Assembly: GCF_017654485.1 (NCBI RefSeq)
Contig: NZ_CP061091.1
Coordinates: 1,935,501 to 1,999,500 of the forward strand
Direction of reading: 5' to 3'
Length of the DNA: 64,000 bases
From: Roseomonas marmotae
GTDB lineage: Bacteria > Pseudomonadota > Alphaproteobacteria > Acetobacterales > Acetobacteraceae
This document shows, one piece after another, positions 40,742 through 49,506 of this stretch. A program made the position numbers and the translations under genes. Within the stretch, counting starts at the first letter, position 1; the number at the start of each line of letters is the position of its first letter. The notes beneath the pieces are model-generated. The model had not been told where the DNA came from, ran no database searches, and saw only the letters and a program-made list of their open reading frames with translations.

Positions 40742-42373
40742 TCAGGGATCCTGGGCCAGGTAGCGGAAGGCCTGGGGCGGGGTCTCGCCGCGGTGCAGGG
40801 CTGTGGCGCGGGCGATGGCCGCACGGTCGTCCGGCTCCAGCCGGCTCATCTCCCGCAGATGCTCGGTCCAGCTTTCCACCGACCAGAATTCCACCCAGAA
40901 CTCGGGATGCGCGACATCCTCATAGAGTTTCCACCAGAGGGCGCCGCTTCGCAGCCGCACCCGCCGCAGATCCGCCATGGCCGCCAGGAACTCGGCGCGG
41001 TTGGTGGGGTCGATGCAGTAGCGCACCCCTTCCAGCACCCGGCCCCGGTCCCTGGCCAGCAGCCCGGCCAGTTCCGGCGCCGGAGCCTCGGGCACCGGAA
41101 TGGTCGCGCTGGGGACCTCCCGCGCCATGGGCCCCTCCAGCCGCACCGCGCGCACCGCCACGCCCGCGACCAGCCCGCCGATGCCGGAGCCCAGCAGCGC
41201 CCAGTGCACGCCCACCATGTCGCCCAGCCAGCCCGCCAGGGTCGCCCCCAGCGCCAGCATGCCGTTGAAGGAGAGCTGATAGATGCCGATGGCGCGGGCC
41301 CGCACCCAGGTCGGCGCGATCATCTGCGCCTGGGCCTGCATGGTGGAGGTGGCAATGATCCAGGAGGCGCCGTAGAGCAGCATGCCGCCCCCGGCCAGCG
41401 CCCAGTGCCGTGCCAGGCCCAGCATCAGCAGGGCGGCGACGCTCAGCAGCGTGGCCATGAAGACCATGCCATTGGCGCCCATCCTCCGGCGCAGCCGCGT
41501 CATCGCCAGCCCGCCGCAGACGGCGCCGACGCCCATGGCGCCCAGCAGCAGGCCGTAGGCCTCGGGTCCCAACTCCAGACGGTAGCGCACCAGCAGCGGC
41601 AGCAGGCCCCAGACAGCGGCGCTGAAGAAGACATAGACCACCGACCGCAGGATGATGGTCCGCATGAGGGGAGAGGCCCCCACGAAGCGCATCCCCGCCC
41701 GCATCGCGGACAGGAAATGCTCCTTCGGCAGCGTGTTGCGCGGCGCCTCCGGCTTCCAGGCGATCAGGGCCATGATCAGCACCAGGAAGCAGACGGCGTT
41801 GAAGGCGAAGGCCGCCTCGGTACCCGCCAGCCCGATGATGAAGCCGCCCAGCGCCGGCCCGATGGAGCGGGCGATGTTGAAGCCGATGCTGTTCAGCACG
41901 ATGGCCTGGGTCAGGTCGTGCCGCGGCACCAGCTCCGGCGTCGTCGCCTGCCAGGCAGGCGAGTTCATGGCGCTGCCGATGCCGATGGAGAAGGTGATCG
42001 CCAGCAGCCCCCAGGGGCCGATCATGTGCAGGGCGGTCAGGAGGCACAGCAGCGCGCCCATGATGCACATCCAGCCCTGCGCCATGATCAGGTGGCGCCG
42101 GCGGTCCAGGATATCGGCGATGGCCCCGGCCGGCAGCGCCAGCAGGAAGATCGGCAGCATCGAGGCCGTCTGCACCAGGCTGACCATGATGGGGGAGGGC
42201 GCGAGGCTGGTCATGAGCCAGCCCGCACCGGTGTTCTGCACCCAGATGCCGGTATTGCTGGCCAGGCTCGCGATCCAGAGCAGCCGGAAGGACGGATGCC
42301 GGAGCGGCGAGAAAGTCGAGCTGGCCGGCGTCGCCTCGCGCTGAGATGAGACGACGGGGCTCCGGCTGGTCAT
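40742..42373 (-). CDS. MFS transporter, MFS_3 (secretion effector) family
   Basis: The 543-residue protein has 12 spans followed by a soluble C-terminal domain of about 130 residues. N-terminal FSPLRHPSFRLLWIASLASNTGIWVQNTGAGWLM and the intracellular loop AGAIADILDRRRHLI are the MFS_3 signature. The C-terminal DPTNRAEFLAAMADLRRVRLRSGALWWKLYEDV and FWSVESWTEHLREMSRLEPDD is the usual appended domain. Relatives export siderophores or drugs; the cargo here is unknown. ATG 42373 begins a canonical MFS_3 N terminus; the longer frame to 42481 is discarded. Confidence 0.88.
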   Translation of the reverse strand: MTSRSPVVSSQREATPASSTFSPLRHPSFRLLWIASLASNTGIWVQNTGAGWLMTSLAPSPIMVSLVQTASMLPIFLLALPAGAIADILDRRRHLIMAQGWMCIMGALLCLLTALHMIGPWGLLAITFSIGIGSAMNSPAWQATTPELVPRHDLTQAIVLNSIGFNIARSIGPALGGFIIGLAGTEAAFAFNAVCFLVLIMALIAWKPEAPRNTLPKEHFLSAMRAGMRFVGASPLMRTIILRSVVYVFFSAAVWGLLPLLVRYRLELGPEAYGLLLGAMGVGAVCGGLAMTRLRRRMGANGMVFMATLLSVAALLMLGLARHWALAGGGMLLYGASWIIATSTMQAQAQMIAPTWVRARAIGIYQLSFNGMLALGATLAGWLGDMVGVHWALLGSGIGGLVAGVAVRAVRLEGPMAREVPSATIPVPEAPAPELAGLLARDRGRVLEGVRYCIDPTNRAEFLAAMADLRRVRLRSGALWWKLYEDVAHPEFWVEFWSVESWTEHLREMSRLEPDDRAAIARATALHRGETPPQAFRYLAQDP

Positions 42374-42444
42374 GTGGCTTGCTTCCCTGAGACGCGGCCC
42401 CCCCTTGTGCCGCAGCCCGGCCCCGCATGCCAGGGCGGGTCGCC

Positions 42445-43014
42445 TCAGTTCCGCAGCTTCGCCGCCAGCGCGGCCACGCATTCCTCGAAAGCAGCCATAT
42501 CGGTCCAGCGATCTTCCTCAGGCACCGCGCGCGCGATCACCTTTCCGCCGCAGGCACGGATGCCGCCGTCGATCATGAGGTTGTCGTGCAGGCTGAAATT
42601 CTCGAGATGCAGGCCCTCCGCATCCTCCCAGTCATCCTCCGCCCGCCGCACGGCCGCGTCGCCCAGAAACCGCAGGGTGCGCTCACGGAAGGGCAGGGCG
42701 GCGTTGGTGTAGCCGAAGACCGGCCGCCCCAGCCCCCGCATGAGACCAAGCTCATAGATCGTCCCCACATCGGCCGAGGGGCCGCGGAAGGGGGTGAGGT
42801 TGGCGATCAGCGCATCGCAGCTGCGGATATGCGCCTCGTTCTGCCAGTAGATCTGCATGAAGTGCTCGGGCGCGGCGGCCGAGGCCACATCCTCGATCGC
42901 ATCGAGCGGGAAGACTCCGGTCAGGTCATGGCGGGCACAGATGGCCTTCTTGGCCGTGCCGATCGCGGCGGCATCGGGGAGGAAGACGTCGGGTCCGGCA
43001 AGATAAACACGCAT
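42445..43014 (-). CDS. nucleoside 2-deoxyribosyltransferase
   Basis: The 189-residue enzyme belongs to the family that exchanges bases between 2'-deoxyribonucleosides. It has the N-terminal VYLAGPDVFLPDA strand-loop, the substrate segment FMQIYWQNEAHIRSCDALIANLTPFRGPSADVGTIYELGLMRGLGRPVFGY with the catalytic Glu (YELG), and the late DNLMIDGGI. ATG 43014 gives the canonical start; the frame to 43377 overlaps the divergent MpaB gene's promoter. A role in salvage or house-cleaning of damaged nucleotides is likely. Confidence 0.88.
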   Translation of the reverse strand: MRVYLAGPDVFLPDAAAIGTAKKAICARHDLTGVFPLDAIEDVASAAAPEHFMQIYWQNEAHIRSCDALIANLTPFRGPSADVGTIYELGLMRGLGRPVFGYTNAALPFRERTLRFLGDAAVRRAEDDWEDAEGLHLENFSLHDNLMIDGGIRACGGKVIARAVPEEDRWTDMAAFEECVAALAAKLRN

Positions 43015-43113
43015 GCCGCCAATTTGCCCCGCCGTCCTCCTGGTGCCTAGAGGCTCCGGCAACCCGGCCGGCGCCCCAGGCCTTGCTGTGGCATCACCGT
43101 TTGAGGAGAAGGC

Positions 43114-44091
43114 ATGACCAGCGCTGCCCAGGCTGTTCCCCTGTCCCTGCCGGGTTCGCTCATCCGGCGTCTGGACCATATGGCCGAGGCGTTCCTGCGC
43201 CCCAGCGACGGGCCGGGTTTCGACTTCAGCCAGCCGCCGGGCGAGCCGGCGCTGGTGCCGGCCAGTTCCGTCTCCTGGCGCATCTACAAGAATCCCGTCA
43301 CGCTCTTCATCGGTGGGGTGACGGCGGTGATCCTGGAACTGGCGGAGCCGGGGGTGCGGAGCGGCGTCTGGGAACATTCATCCTTCCGCGCCGCGCCGGT
43401 GCGGCGGCTGCAGCGCACCGGCCTGGCCGCCATGATCACGGTCTATGGCGCCCGCAGCCGGGCGCAGGCGATGATCGCGGGCGTGGGACGGATGCATGCG
43501 CGGGTGCGGGGAGAGACCCCGGACGGCCGGGCCTACCGCGCCGATGACCCGGAACTGCTGACCTGGGTGCAGGCGACCGCCAGCTTCGGCTTCGCCGAGG
43601 CCTATCACCGCTATGTCCGCCCCATGAGCCGGGCCGAGCTGGACCGGCTCTATGACGAGAGCATTCCCGTCGCCCGCCTCTACGGCGCGGTGGATGCGCC
43701 CCGTTCCGAGGAGGAGCGAGAGACGCTGTTCGACGCCATGCGCCCGAGGCTGGAGCCGTCGCCCATCGTCTTCGAGTTCCTGGCACTGATGCGTGGCGCA
43801 GCCGTGCTTCCGGCGCCGCTGCGCCCCCTGCAGGGCCTGCTGCTGCGCGCAGCGGTGGAGGCGACGCCGGGCTGGCTGCGCGAAAGGCTCGGGCTGGGGC
43901 CGAAATTCGGCCTGCGGCCCTGGCAGGCAGCGCTGGTGCGGCGCATCTGCGCCACGGCGGACCGGGTGCCGCTGCATTCCAGCGCCCCGGTGCAATCCTG
44001 CCTGCGTCTCGGCCTGCCGGCCGACTACCTGTTCCGCCAGCCTCCCGCCCAGGGCGAAAACCCAGTCAGGCGGACGGCTTCCGACCCATAG
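43114..44091 (+). CDS. oxygenase MpaB family protein (DUF2236)
   Basis: The 325-residue protein matches DUF2236: SWRIYKNPVTLFIGGVTAVILELAEPGVRSGVWEHSSFRAAPVRRLQRTG near the N terminus, VGRMHARVRGE with the conserved His, then DDPELLTWVQATASFGFAEAYHRYVRPMSRAE. A late FGLRPWQAALVRRI follows. Relatives include the fungal heme oxygenase MpaB' and latex-clearing protein, and the conserved histidines suggest heme or metal binding. The substrate is unknown. It is divergent from the deoxyribosyltransferase gene. Confidence 0.85.
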   Translation: MTSAAQAVPLSLPGSLIRRLDHMAEAFLRPSDGPGFDFSQPPGEPALVPASSVSWRIYKNPVTLFIGGVTAVILELAEPGVRSGVWEHSSFRAAPVRRLQRTGLAAMITVYGARSRAQAMIAGVGRMHARVRGETPDGRAYRADDPELLTWVQATASFGFAEAYHRYVRPMSRAELDRLYDESIPVARLYGAVDAPRSEEERETLFDAMRPRLEPSPIVFEFLALMRGAAVLPAPLRPLQGLLLRAAVEATPGWLRERLGLGPKFGLRPWQAALVRRICATADRVPLHSSAPVQSCLRLGLPADYLFRQPPAQGENPVRRTASDP

Positions 44092-44135
44092 CAGTCATTG
44101 CTGGCCCCGGCGCCTCAGCGCATCGGCATGGGTTA

Positions 44136-44549
44136 TCAGCCTGCTGCATGTTGCGGCTCGCGGGGGCCGGGCCATTCCGCGCGCGGTTCCTCGCACACCA
44201 GCGTCATGCCGATACCTTCAGTGGCCCGAACAGGAAGGGACGTCACGTCGAACCCGTCGAGGCAGAAGATGTTGACGCCGAAATGGTCTGGGGCTGCGCG
44301 CTTGCGGTGAAACACATAGATGCCGCAGCGCTGGCAGAAGTAGTGCTTCGCACGCCTGCTGTTCCATTCATAGAGGGTGAGCAGGTGCTCACCCTGGTCG
44401 ATGCGCAAGGCAGCTTCCGGTACCTTCGCCATCAGGGCATTGCGCTTGACGCAGAGCGAGCAGTCGCAGGTCGTCAGCTCGACCGGATCATGTGCCACGC
44501 TGAACCTGATGCCGCCGCAGTGGCAGGAGCCGCTATGTGTGCTTACCAT
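44136..44549 (-). CDS. GFA family zinc-binding protein
   Basis: The 137-residue protein has the GFA (glutathione-dependent formaldehyde-activating enzyme family) cysteine set: SGSCHCGGIRF, TTCDCSLCVKRN and YFCQRCGIYVFH. These bind structural and catalytic zinc. Most family members are not true formaldehyde-activating enzymes and are of unknown substrate. ATG 44549 has GGAGGG about 10 nt upstream; an in-frame ATG at 44579 is a weaker alternative. It is flanked by otsA (upstream, same strand) and the convergent MpaB-type gene. Confidence 0.85.
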   Translation of the reverse strand: MVSTHSGSCHCGGIRFSVAHDPVELTTCDCSLCVKRNALMAKVPEAALRIDQGEHLLTLYEWNSRRAKHYFCQRCGIYVFHRKRAAPDHFGVNIFCLDGFDVTSLPVRATEGIGMTLVCEEPRAEWPGPREPQHAAG

Positions 44550-44676
44550 CGTGCCATGCCCTCCAGGCAGAAGACGCATTCTTCTTCGAGTTCGACGCGG
44601 TCCCCGCTGAAGCGGCGGAACAGGTCCGTTTTCCACCCGAGGCGGCCTTTCCTGACCGAGTTCCCTACCTGGGGCG

Positions 44677-46077
44677 TCAGGCCGCGCTGTCCAGCGCCGC
44701 CGGCTGGCGCAGGTCGGCCTCGAAGCGGTCGCGCCAGCGTTCCAGGCTGTTGAGGCGCATCACCGCCATCATGGCCGCGTGCCGCTCCCGCCGCTCCTCC
44801 ACGGACATGGACAGGGCGCGGGCGAGGGCATCGGCCATGGCTTTCTCGTCGTGCGGATTGACCAGCAGCGCCGCATCCAGCTCCCGCGCCGCGCCGGCGA
44901 AGCGGGAGAGCACGAGCACGCCCGGTGCGGCCGGGTCCTGCGCCGCGACATATTCCTTGGCCACGAGGTTCATGCCGTCGCGCAGCGGCGTCACCAGACC
45001 CACCTGGGCGGTGGCGAAGAGCGGCATCAGCTCCCGCCGCGCGAAGCTGCGGTTGAGGTAGCGCAGCGGCGTCCAGTCCAGCTCGGCGAAGCGGCCGTTG
45101 ATGCGCCCGGCCTCGCCTTCCAGCTGGCGCCGGATCTCCTGGTAGGCCTGCACGTCGGAGCGGGAGGGCACGGCGATCTGCGCGAATTCCACGCCGCCAT
45201 GCCAGGAGGGATTCTCCGCCAGGAAGCGTTCATAGGCACTGAAGCGCTGTGGTAATCCCTTGGAATAATCCAGTCGGTCCACGCTCATGATCAGCGCGCG
45301 CTGGCCGAGTGAGGCACGCAGCGCCTGCAACTGCGGGCACTCGGCGGCCGCCTCGGCCTCGGCCCGCAGCATGTCGACATGCACGCCGATCGGATAGACA
45401 CCGGTGCGGATGCTGCGCCCGCCAACGGAGAGCACGCCATCCGGCAGGGAAGACGCGCCCATCTCCCGCACCAGGTAATCCGAAAATGCCAGCCGGTCGG
45501 CCTCAGTCTGGAAGCCGATCAGGTCGTACTGGCACATCGCCGTCAGCAGCTCGGCATGCGCGGGGATGTTCATCATCACCGCCGGCGCCGGGAAGGGCGT
45601 ATGCAGGAACAGGCCGATGCGGTTGCGCGCGCCACGTTCCCGCAATGCCTCGGCCAGGCAGAGCAGGTGGTAGTCATGCACCCAGACCACGTCCTGCGGC
45701 GCCATGAAGCCGCTGAGGCACTCGGCGAAATGGCGGTTGACGCGCCTGTAGCCCTCGAACTCCGTCCAGTCGAAGCGCGCGAGGTCTGTCTGGTAATGGA
45801 AGACCGGCCAAAGCGTTCCGTTGGAGAAGCCGCGGTAATAGTCGTCGTAGTCCCGCTGGTTGAGGTCGGTGGTGTAGAGGCTGATGGGGCCGGCGCGCTG
45901 TTCCACCACCGGCAGGGGCGGCGTGACGATGTCCGGCACCACATGGCCGCTCCAGCCGAACCATCGCCCGCCTTTCTGGCGCAACGCGTCCATGACTCCG
46001 GCGGCGAGGCCGCCGGCCGTGGGTTCGCCCTCCGTGATCGGGGCAACGCGGTTGGAGACGACGATGAGACGGGACAT
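44677..46077 (-). CDS. otsA: alpha,alpha-trehalose-phosphate synthase (UDP-forming)
   Basis: The 466-residue GT20 enzyme makes trehalose-6-phosphate from UDP-glucose and glucose-6-phosphate. It has the N-terminal loop VVSNRVAPITEGEPTAGGLAAGVMDAL, VWVHDYHLLCLAEALRERG, FLHTPFPAPAVM, RLDYSKGLPQRFSAYE, and LRDGMNLVAKEYVAAQD. The matching phosphatase gene otsB is not adjacent. It is divergent from a GT4 glycosyltransferase with a 272-nt intergenic region containing AT-richer promoter-like sequence around 46210-46235. Confidence 0.94.
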   Translation of the reverse strand: MSRLIVVSNRVAPITEGEPTAGGLAAGVMDALRQKGGRWFGWSGHVVPDIVTPPLPVVEQRAGPISLYTTDLNQRDYDDYYRGFSNGTLWPVFHYQTDLARFDWTEFEGYRRVNRHFAECLSGFMAPQDVVWVHDYHLLCLAEALRERGARNRIGLFLHTPFPAPAVMMNIPAHAELLTAMCQYDLIGFQTEADRLAFSDYLVREMGASSLPDGVLSVGGRSIRTGVYPIGVHVDMLRAEAEAAAECPQLQALRASLGQRALIMSVDRLDYSKGLPQRFSAYERFLAENPSWHGGVEFAQIAVPSRSDVQAYQEIRRQLEGEAGRINGRFAELDWTPLRYLNRSFARRELMPLFATAQVGLVTPLRDGMNLVAKEYVAAQDPAAPGVLVLSRFAGAARELDAALLVNPHDEKAMADALARALSMSVEERRERHAAMMAVMRLNSLERWRDRFEADLRQPAALDSAA

Positions 46078-46349
46078 GCGTGGCGCCCTGGCGAGGCTGT
46101 TTCAAAGCCATAGGGACAGAGGAATCGGGCGAAAATACGCCGCCATCGCGCAATGACCGGGGCGCGGCCGCAAGCGATCCGGGACAGAAACGTCACGCCC
46201 CCGGCCAAATTCCGCCATATTCGATTTCTATAGGGTCCGCTGGGGTACCGGGGGGCTTCAGGGCCGGGTAAGACAGGCCCATCCATCCGGTATCATCCGA
46301 GTTCATGCGTCCCGCGACTGCGGCGGGTCGTGGAAAAGGATCGCTGTTG

Positions 46350-47411
46350 ATGCGTATTGCTCAGATTGCTCCGCTGTTCGAGGCGGTGCCGCCGAAACTC
46401 TATGGCGGTACTGAGCGGGTGGTGCATTCGCTGACCGAGGAACTGGTCGCGATGGGGCACGAAGTGACTCTCTTCGCCAGCGGCGATTCGATCACCAGCG
46501 CGAAGCTCGCCGCGATGCGGCCGGAGGCGCTGCGCCTGGACCCGACTGTGAAGGACTGGGTGGCGCATTACATGCGGATGGTGGAGCGCGTCGGGCGCCG
46601 CGCGGATGAGTTCGACGTCATCCATTCCCATATCGACTATTTCCCGCTCGGCCTGCTGGACCGCCAGCGCACGCCCTTCCTGACCACGCTGCACGGCCGC
46701 CTGGACCTGCCGGAATTCAACGAGATCTACGGCACCTACGCGCATACGCCCTTCGTCTCCATCTCCGACCACCAGCGGCTGCCGATCCCGCAGCTGAACT
46801 GGGCGCGCACCATCCTGCACGGCATGCCCGCGGACCGGCTGCGGCCGCTGGAGATGAAGCGCGACTACCTTGCCTTCCTCGGCCGTGTCTCGCCGGAGAA
46901 GGGGCTGGACCGCGCCATCCGCATCGCCGCCGCCGCCGGCATGAAGCTGAAGGTCGCCGCCAAGGTCGATAATGCGGACAAGGCCTATTTCGACACCGAG
47001 ATCAAGCCGCTCCTCTCCGTGGGGAATGTCGAGTTCATCGGTGAGATCAACGACGATCAGAAGCCGGAATTCCTCTCCGGCGCCCAGGCGCTGCTGTTCC
47101 CGATTCGCTGGCCCGAGCCTTTCGGCCTGGTGATGATCGAGGCGATGGCCTGCGGCACGCCCGTCATCGCCTTCCGCCATGGCTCAGTGCCGGAAGTGAT
47201 GGAAGACGGCCTCACCGGCTTCATCGTGGAGACGGAAGAAGAGGCGCTGGCCGCGCTGAAGCGCGTCCCGGAACTGGACCGCGGGCGTGTGCGCAACCGC
47301 TTTGACCAGCGCTTCACGGCGCGCCGCATGGCGCAGGACTATGTGGACCTGTACCAGGAACTGATCGACGCGGCGAAGGCGCCGCGCCTGCGCGCCGTCG
47401 CCGGCGACTGA
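46350..47411 (+). CDS. glycosyltransferase family 4 protein
   Basis: The 353-residue GT-B glycosyltransferase starts MRIAQIAPLFEAVPPKLYGGTERVVHSLTEEL and carries HSHIDYFPLGLL, FLGRVSPEKGLDRAIRIAAAAGMKLKVAAK, and the C-terminal nucleotide-sugar site FPIRWPEPFGLVMIEAMACGTPVIAF with the E-x7-E pair. ATG 46350 gives the canonical N terminus, with AAGGA upstream. The acceptor is unknown; divergence from otsA may reflect stress-related glycan or osmolyte synthesis. A perfect 15-bp hairpin lies directly after its stop. Confidence 0.9.
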   Translation: MRIAQIAPLFEAVPPKLYGGTERVVHSLTEELVAMGHEVTLFASGDSITSAKLAAMRPEALRLDPTVKDWVAHYMRMVERVGRRADEFDVIHSHIDYFPLGLLDRQRTPFLTTLHGRLDLPEFNEIYGTYAHTPFVSISDHQRLPIPQLNWARTILHGMPADRLRPLEMKRDYLAFLGRVSPEKGLDRAIRIAAAAGMKLKVAAKVDNADKAYFDTEIKPLLSVGNVEFIGEINDDQKPEFLSGAQALLFPIRWPEPFGLVMIEAMACGTPVIAFRHGSVPEVMEDGLTGFIVETEEEALAALKRVPELDRGRVRNRFDQRFTARRMAQDYVDLYQELIDAAKAPRLRAVAGD

Positions 47412-47419
47412 TCCTGCAT

Positions 47420-47455
47420 GCGCCCCCGCCCGGCCGTCGCGCCGGGCGGGGGCGC
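47420..47455. terminator. perfect 15-bp hairpin, bidirectional terminator
   Basis: GCGCCCCCGCCCGGC (47420-47434) pairs without mismatch with its complement at 47441-47455 around a 6-nt loop. It sits 8 nt after the glycosyltransferase stop and 7 nt before the stop of the convergent flavin reductase, the ideal place for a shared terminator, though no long T-run is present. Confidence 0.7.
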
Positions 47456-47462
47456 CAAGCTT

Positions 47463-48098
47463 TCATCCCTTGTGCCGGGCTTCCCATTCCGCCAGCGGAA
47501 TGCGCGGGATGTTCAGATCCTCCCGGGCGCGCAGATAGCCGCCGCCACCATGCATGCGGCCGATGAGCCCGAGCTTCGGCGTATCCACGTAACACTTTTC
47601 GGCATCCAGCATGCAGTCGTCGTCGATATGCATGGCGAGGATGCGGCCCAGCACCAGCGTATTGCCGCCAAGCGGCACCAGCTGATGCGTTTCGCACTCG
47701 AAAGCCACCGGGCTTTCCGCGATGCGCGGCGGCTTCACCATCCGGCTCGGCACCGGCGTCAGTCCGGCCTCGGCCAACTCGTCCACATGTGGCGGCAGGT
47801 CGATGGCGGTGACGGTCATCGCATGCGCCGCGCGCTCCGGCACCAGGCAGACGACGAACTGGCCCGTGGCCTTGATATTGGCCAGCGTGTCCTTGTCCTC
47901 CTCCACGTCCGCGCCGCCGATGCTGAGTCCCAGCACGGGCGGATTGCTCGACAGGGCGTTGAAGAAGGAGAAAGGCGCCGCATTGACCACGCCCCGCGCA
48001 TCCTGCGTCACCGCCCAGGCGATGGGCCGTGGCACGATGGTCGAGATCAGCAGCTTGTAGCGGTTCCTGGCCGAGGTCTCGGCGAAGTCGAAGAGCAT
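47463..48098 (-). CDS. flavin reductase family protein (FMN-binding)
   Basis: The 211-residue FMN-binding split-barrel protein has the family core: RYKLLISTIVPRPIAWAVTQDARGVVNAAPFSFFNALSSNPPVLGLSIG, then DTLANIKATGQFVVCLV and FECETHQLVPLGGNTLVLGRILAMHID. Such proteins reduce flavin for partner monooxygenases or act on small substrates. The frame is open well upstream (to 48929), but ATG 48098 matches the family N terminus and the upstream part is the shadow of the MFS gene. It lies 71 nt downstream of that MFS gene on the same strand. Confidence 0.88.
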   Translation of the reverse strand: MLFDFAETSARNRYKLLISTIVPRPIAWAVTQDARGVVNAAPFSFFNALSSNPPVLGLSIGGADVEEDKDTLANIKATGQFVVCLVPERAAHAMTVTAIDLPPHVDELAEAGLTPVPSRMVKPPRIAESPVAFECETHQLVPLGGNTLVLGRILAMHIDDDCMLDAEKCYVDTPKLGLIGRMHGGGGYLRAREDLNIPRIPLAEWEARHKG

Positions 48099-48169
48099 GG
48101 GGACGCAAATCTCACTGGGATGATGGGCATGGTGGGCAGGGCGGCGGGTACTGTCCAGCCGCCCCATGC

Positions 48170-49435
48170 TCAGGCCGGCACAGCCACCACGCGGTGGCGG
48201 CGGATGGCCAGGGAGAGGCCGGCGGCCACCAGGCCGGTCATGCCTGCCAGGATGAACATCTCCAGGTAGCTGCCCTGGGTGTCGCGCAGCAGCCCGCCCA
48301 GCAGGGCGGCGCTGGCGGCGCCGATCTGGTGGCCGGCGGCGATCCAGCCGAAGACCACGGGCGCGTCGCGTTCCCCGAAGGCCTCGGTCGCCAGACGCAG
48401 GGTGGGCGGCACCGTGGCGATCCAGTCCAGCCCGTAGAAGACGGCGAAGAAGGTCAGGCTGTAGAGCGAGAAATCGGAATAGGGCAGGTAGATCAGCGAA
48501 AGGCCGCGCAGCCCGTAATAGACGAAGAGCAGCTTGCGCGGGTCGTAGCGGTCGGTCAGCCAGCCGGAGAGGGTGGTGCCGATGAGGTCGAAGATGCCCA
48601 TCAGCGCCAGCAGGCTGGCCGCCCGCACCTCCGGGATGCCCATGTCGCTGCAAAGGGCGATGAGATGCGTCCCCACCAGACCGTTGGTGGTGAAGCCGCA
48701 GATATAGAAGGTGGCGAAGAGGTACCAGAAGCTGCGGGTGCGCGCGGCGCGGCTCAGGCTGCCGAAGGCGGCAGCCAGCATGCCCTGGGGCGGCGGCGGG
48801 GGCGGGGTACCGGGCGCCGCGCCATAGGGCACCAGCCCGATCGAGCCCGGCCGCTCCGGCACCAGCCACCAGACCAGGGGGATGACGGCGGCGATGGCGG
48901 CCGAGACGGTCAGCACCACCGGGCGCCATCCTCCCGCCTCGGCCAGGGAGGCGAGGAGGGGCAGGAAGACCAGGCTGCCGGTGGCGGTGCTGGCGGTCAG
49001 CACGCCCATGACCAGCCCGCGATGCGTGGTGAACCAGCGGTTGGTGATGGTGGCGCCCAGCACCATGGCCACGGCGCCGCTGCCGATGCCGGAAAACACG
49101 CCCCAGCTCAGGATCAGGTGCCAGGGCTCGCTCATGAAGCTGCTGGCGAAGGTGGAGGCCGTCATCAGTGCCAGCGCGCCCAGCACGGTGCGGCGCAGGC
49201 CGAAGCTCGCCATCAGCGCTGCCGCGAAGGGGCCGACCATGCCATAGAGGAAGATGCCGATGCCGGCGGAGAGGGCGGTGGTGGAGCGCCCCCAGCCGAA
49301 GGCTTCCTCCAGCGGCAGGATCAGCACGCCTGGGGTGGCGCGGAGCCCGGCCGCCGCCAGCAGCGCCACGAAGGTCACGCCAAGGACCACGAAGGCGTAT
49401 TTCTGGCCGAAAGGCCGGCGACGGGCCATATCCAT
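48170..49435 (-). CDS. MFS transporter, monocarboxylate/oxalate-formate type
   Basis: The 421-residue transporter has 12 spans. N-terminal FVVLGVTFVALLAAAGLRATPGVLILPLEEAFGWGRSTTALSAGIGIFLYGMVGPFAAALM and the central loop (residues about 185-225) with GSIGLVPYGAAPG fit the MFS group of oxalate/formate and monocarboxylate carriers. The substrate is unknown. It is divergent from a TetR regulator; the 71-nt intergenic region holds an inverted repeat, so this transporter is probably repressed by that regulator. Confidence 0.88.
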   Translation of the reverse strand: MDMARRRPFGQKYAFVVLGVTFVALLAAAGLRATPGVLILPLEEAFGWGRSTTALSAGIGIFLYGMVGPFAAALMASFGLRRTVLGALALMTASTFASSFMSEPWHLILSWGVFSGIGSGAVAMVLGATITNRWFTTHRGLVMGVLTASTATGSLVFLPLLASLAEAGGWRPVVLTVSAAIAAVIPLVWWLVPERPGSIGLVPYGAAPGTPPPPPPQGMLAAAFGSLSRAARTRSFWYLFATFYICGFTTNGLVGTHLIALCSDMGIPEVRAASLLALMGIFDLIGTTLSGWLTDRYDPRKLLFVYYGLRGLSLIYLPYSDFSLYSLTFFAVFYGLDWIATVPPTLRLATEAFGERDAPVVFGWIAAGHQIGAASAALLGGLLRDTQGSYLEMFILAGMTGLVAAGLSLAIRRHRVVAVPA

Positions 49436-49446
49436 GTGACTAACCG

Positions 49447-49466
49447 GTATGTTTCGGATGGCATAC
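49447..49466. promoter_or_regulatory. inverted repeat, probable TetR operator
   Basis: GTATG (49447-49451) and CATAC (49462-49466) form a 20-bp imperfect dyad with a 10-nt spacer in the 71-nt region between the divergent MFS and TetR genes. The position overlaps the space where both promoters must lie, as expected for an autoregulated TetR repressor. Confidence 0.45.
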
Positions 49467-49506
49467 TAGCTATCCTCCAGCCGGAATCGTCAAGAGCCGT
49501 GGCCGC

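Noticed and set aside
48099..48929. N-terminal extension of the flavin reductase
   Set aside because: It is the shadow of the MFS gene on the same strand; the FMN-binding core starts at ATG 48098.
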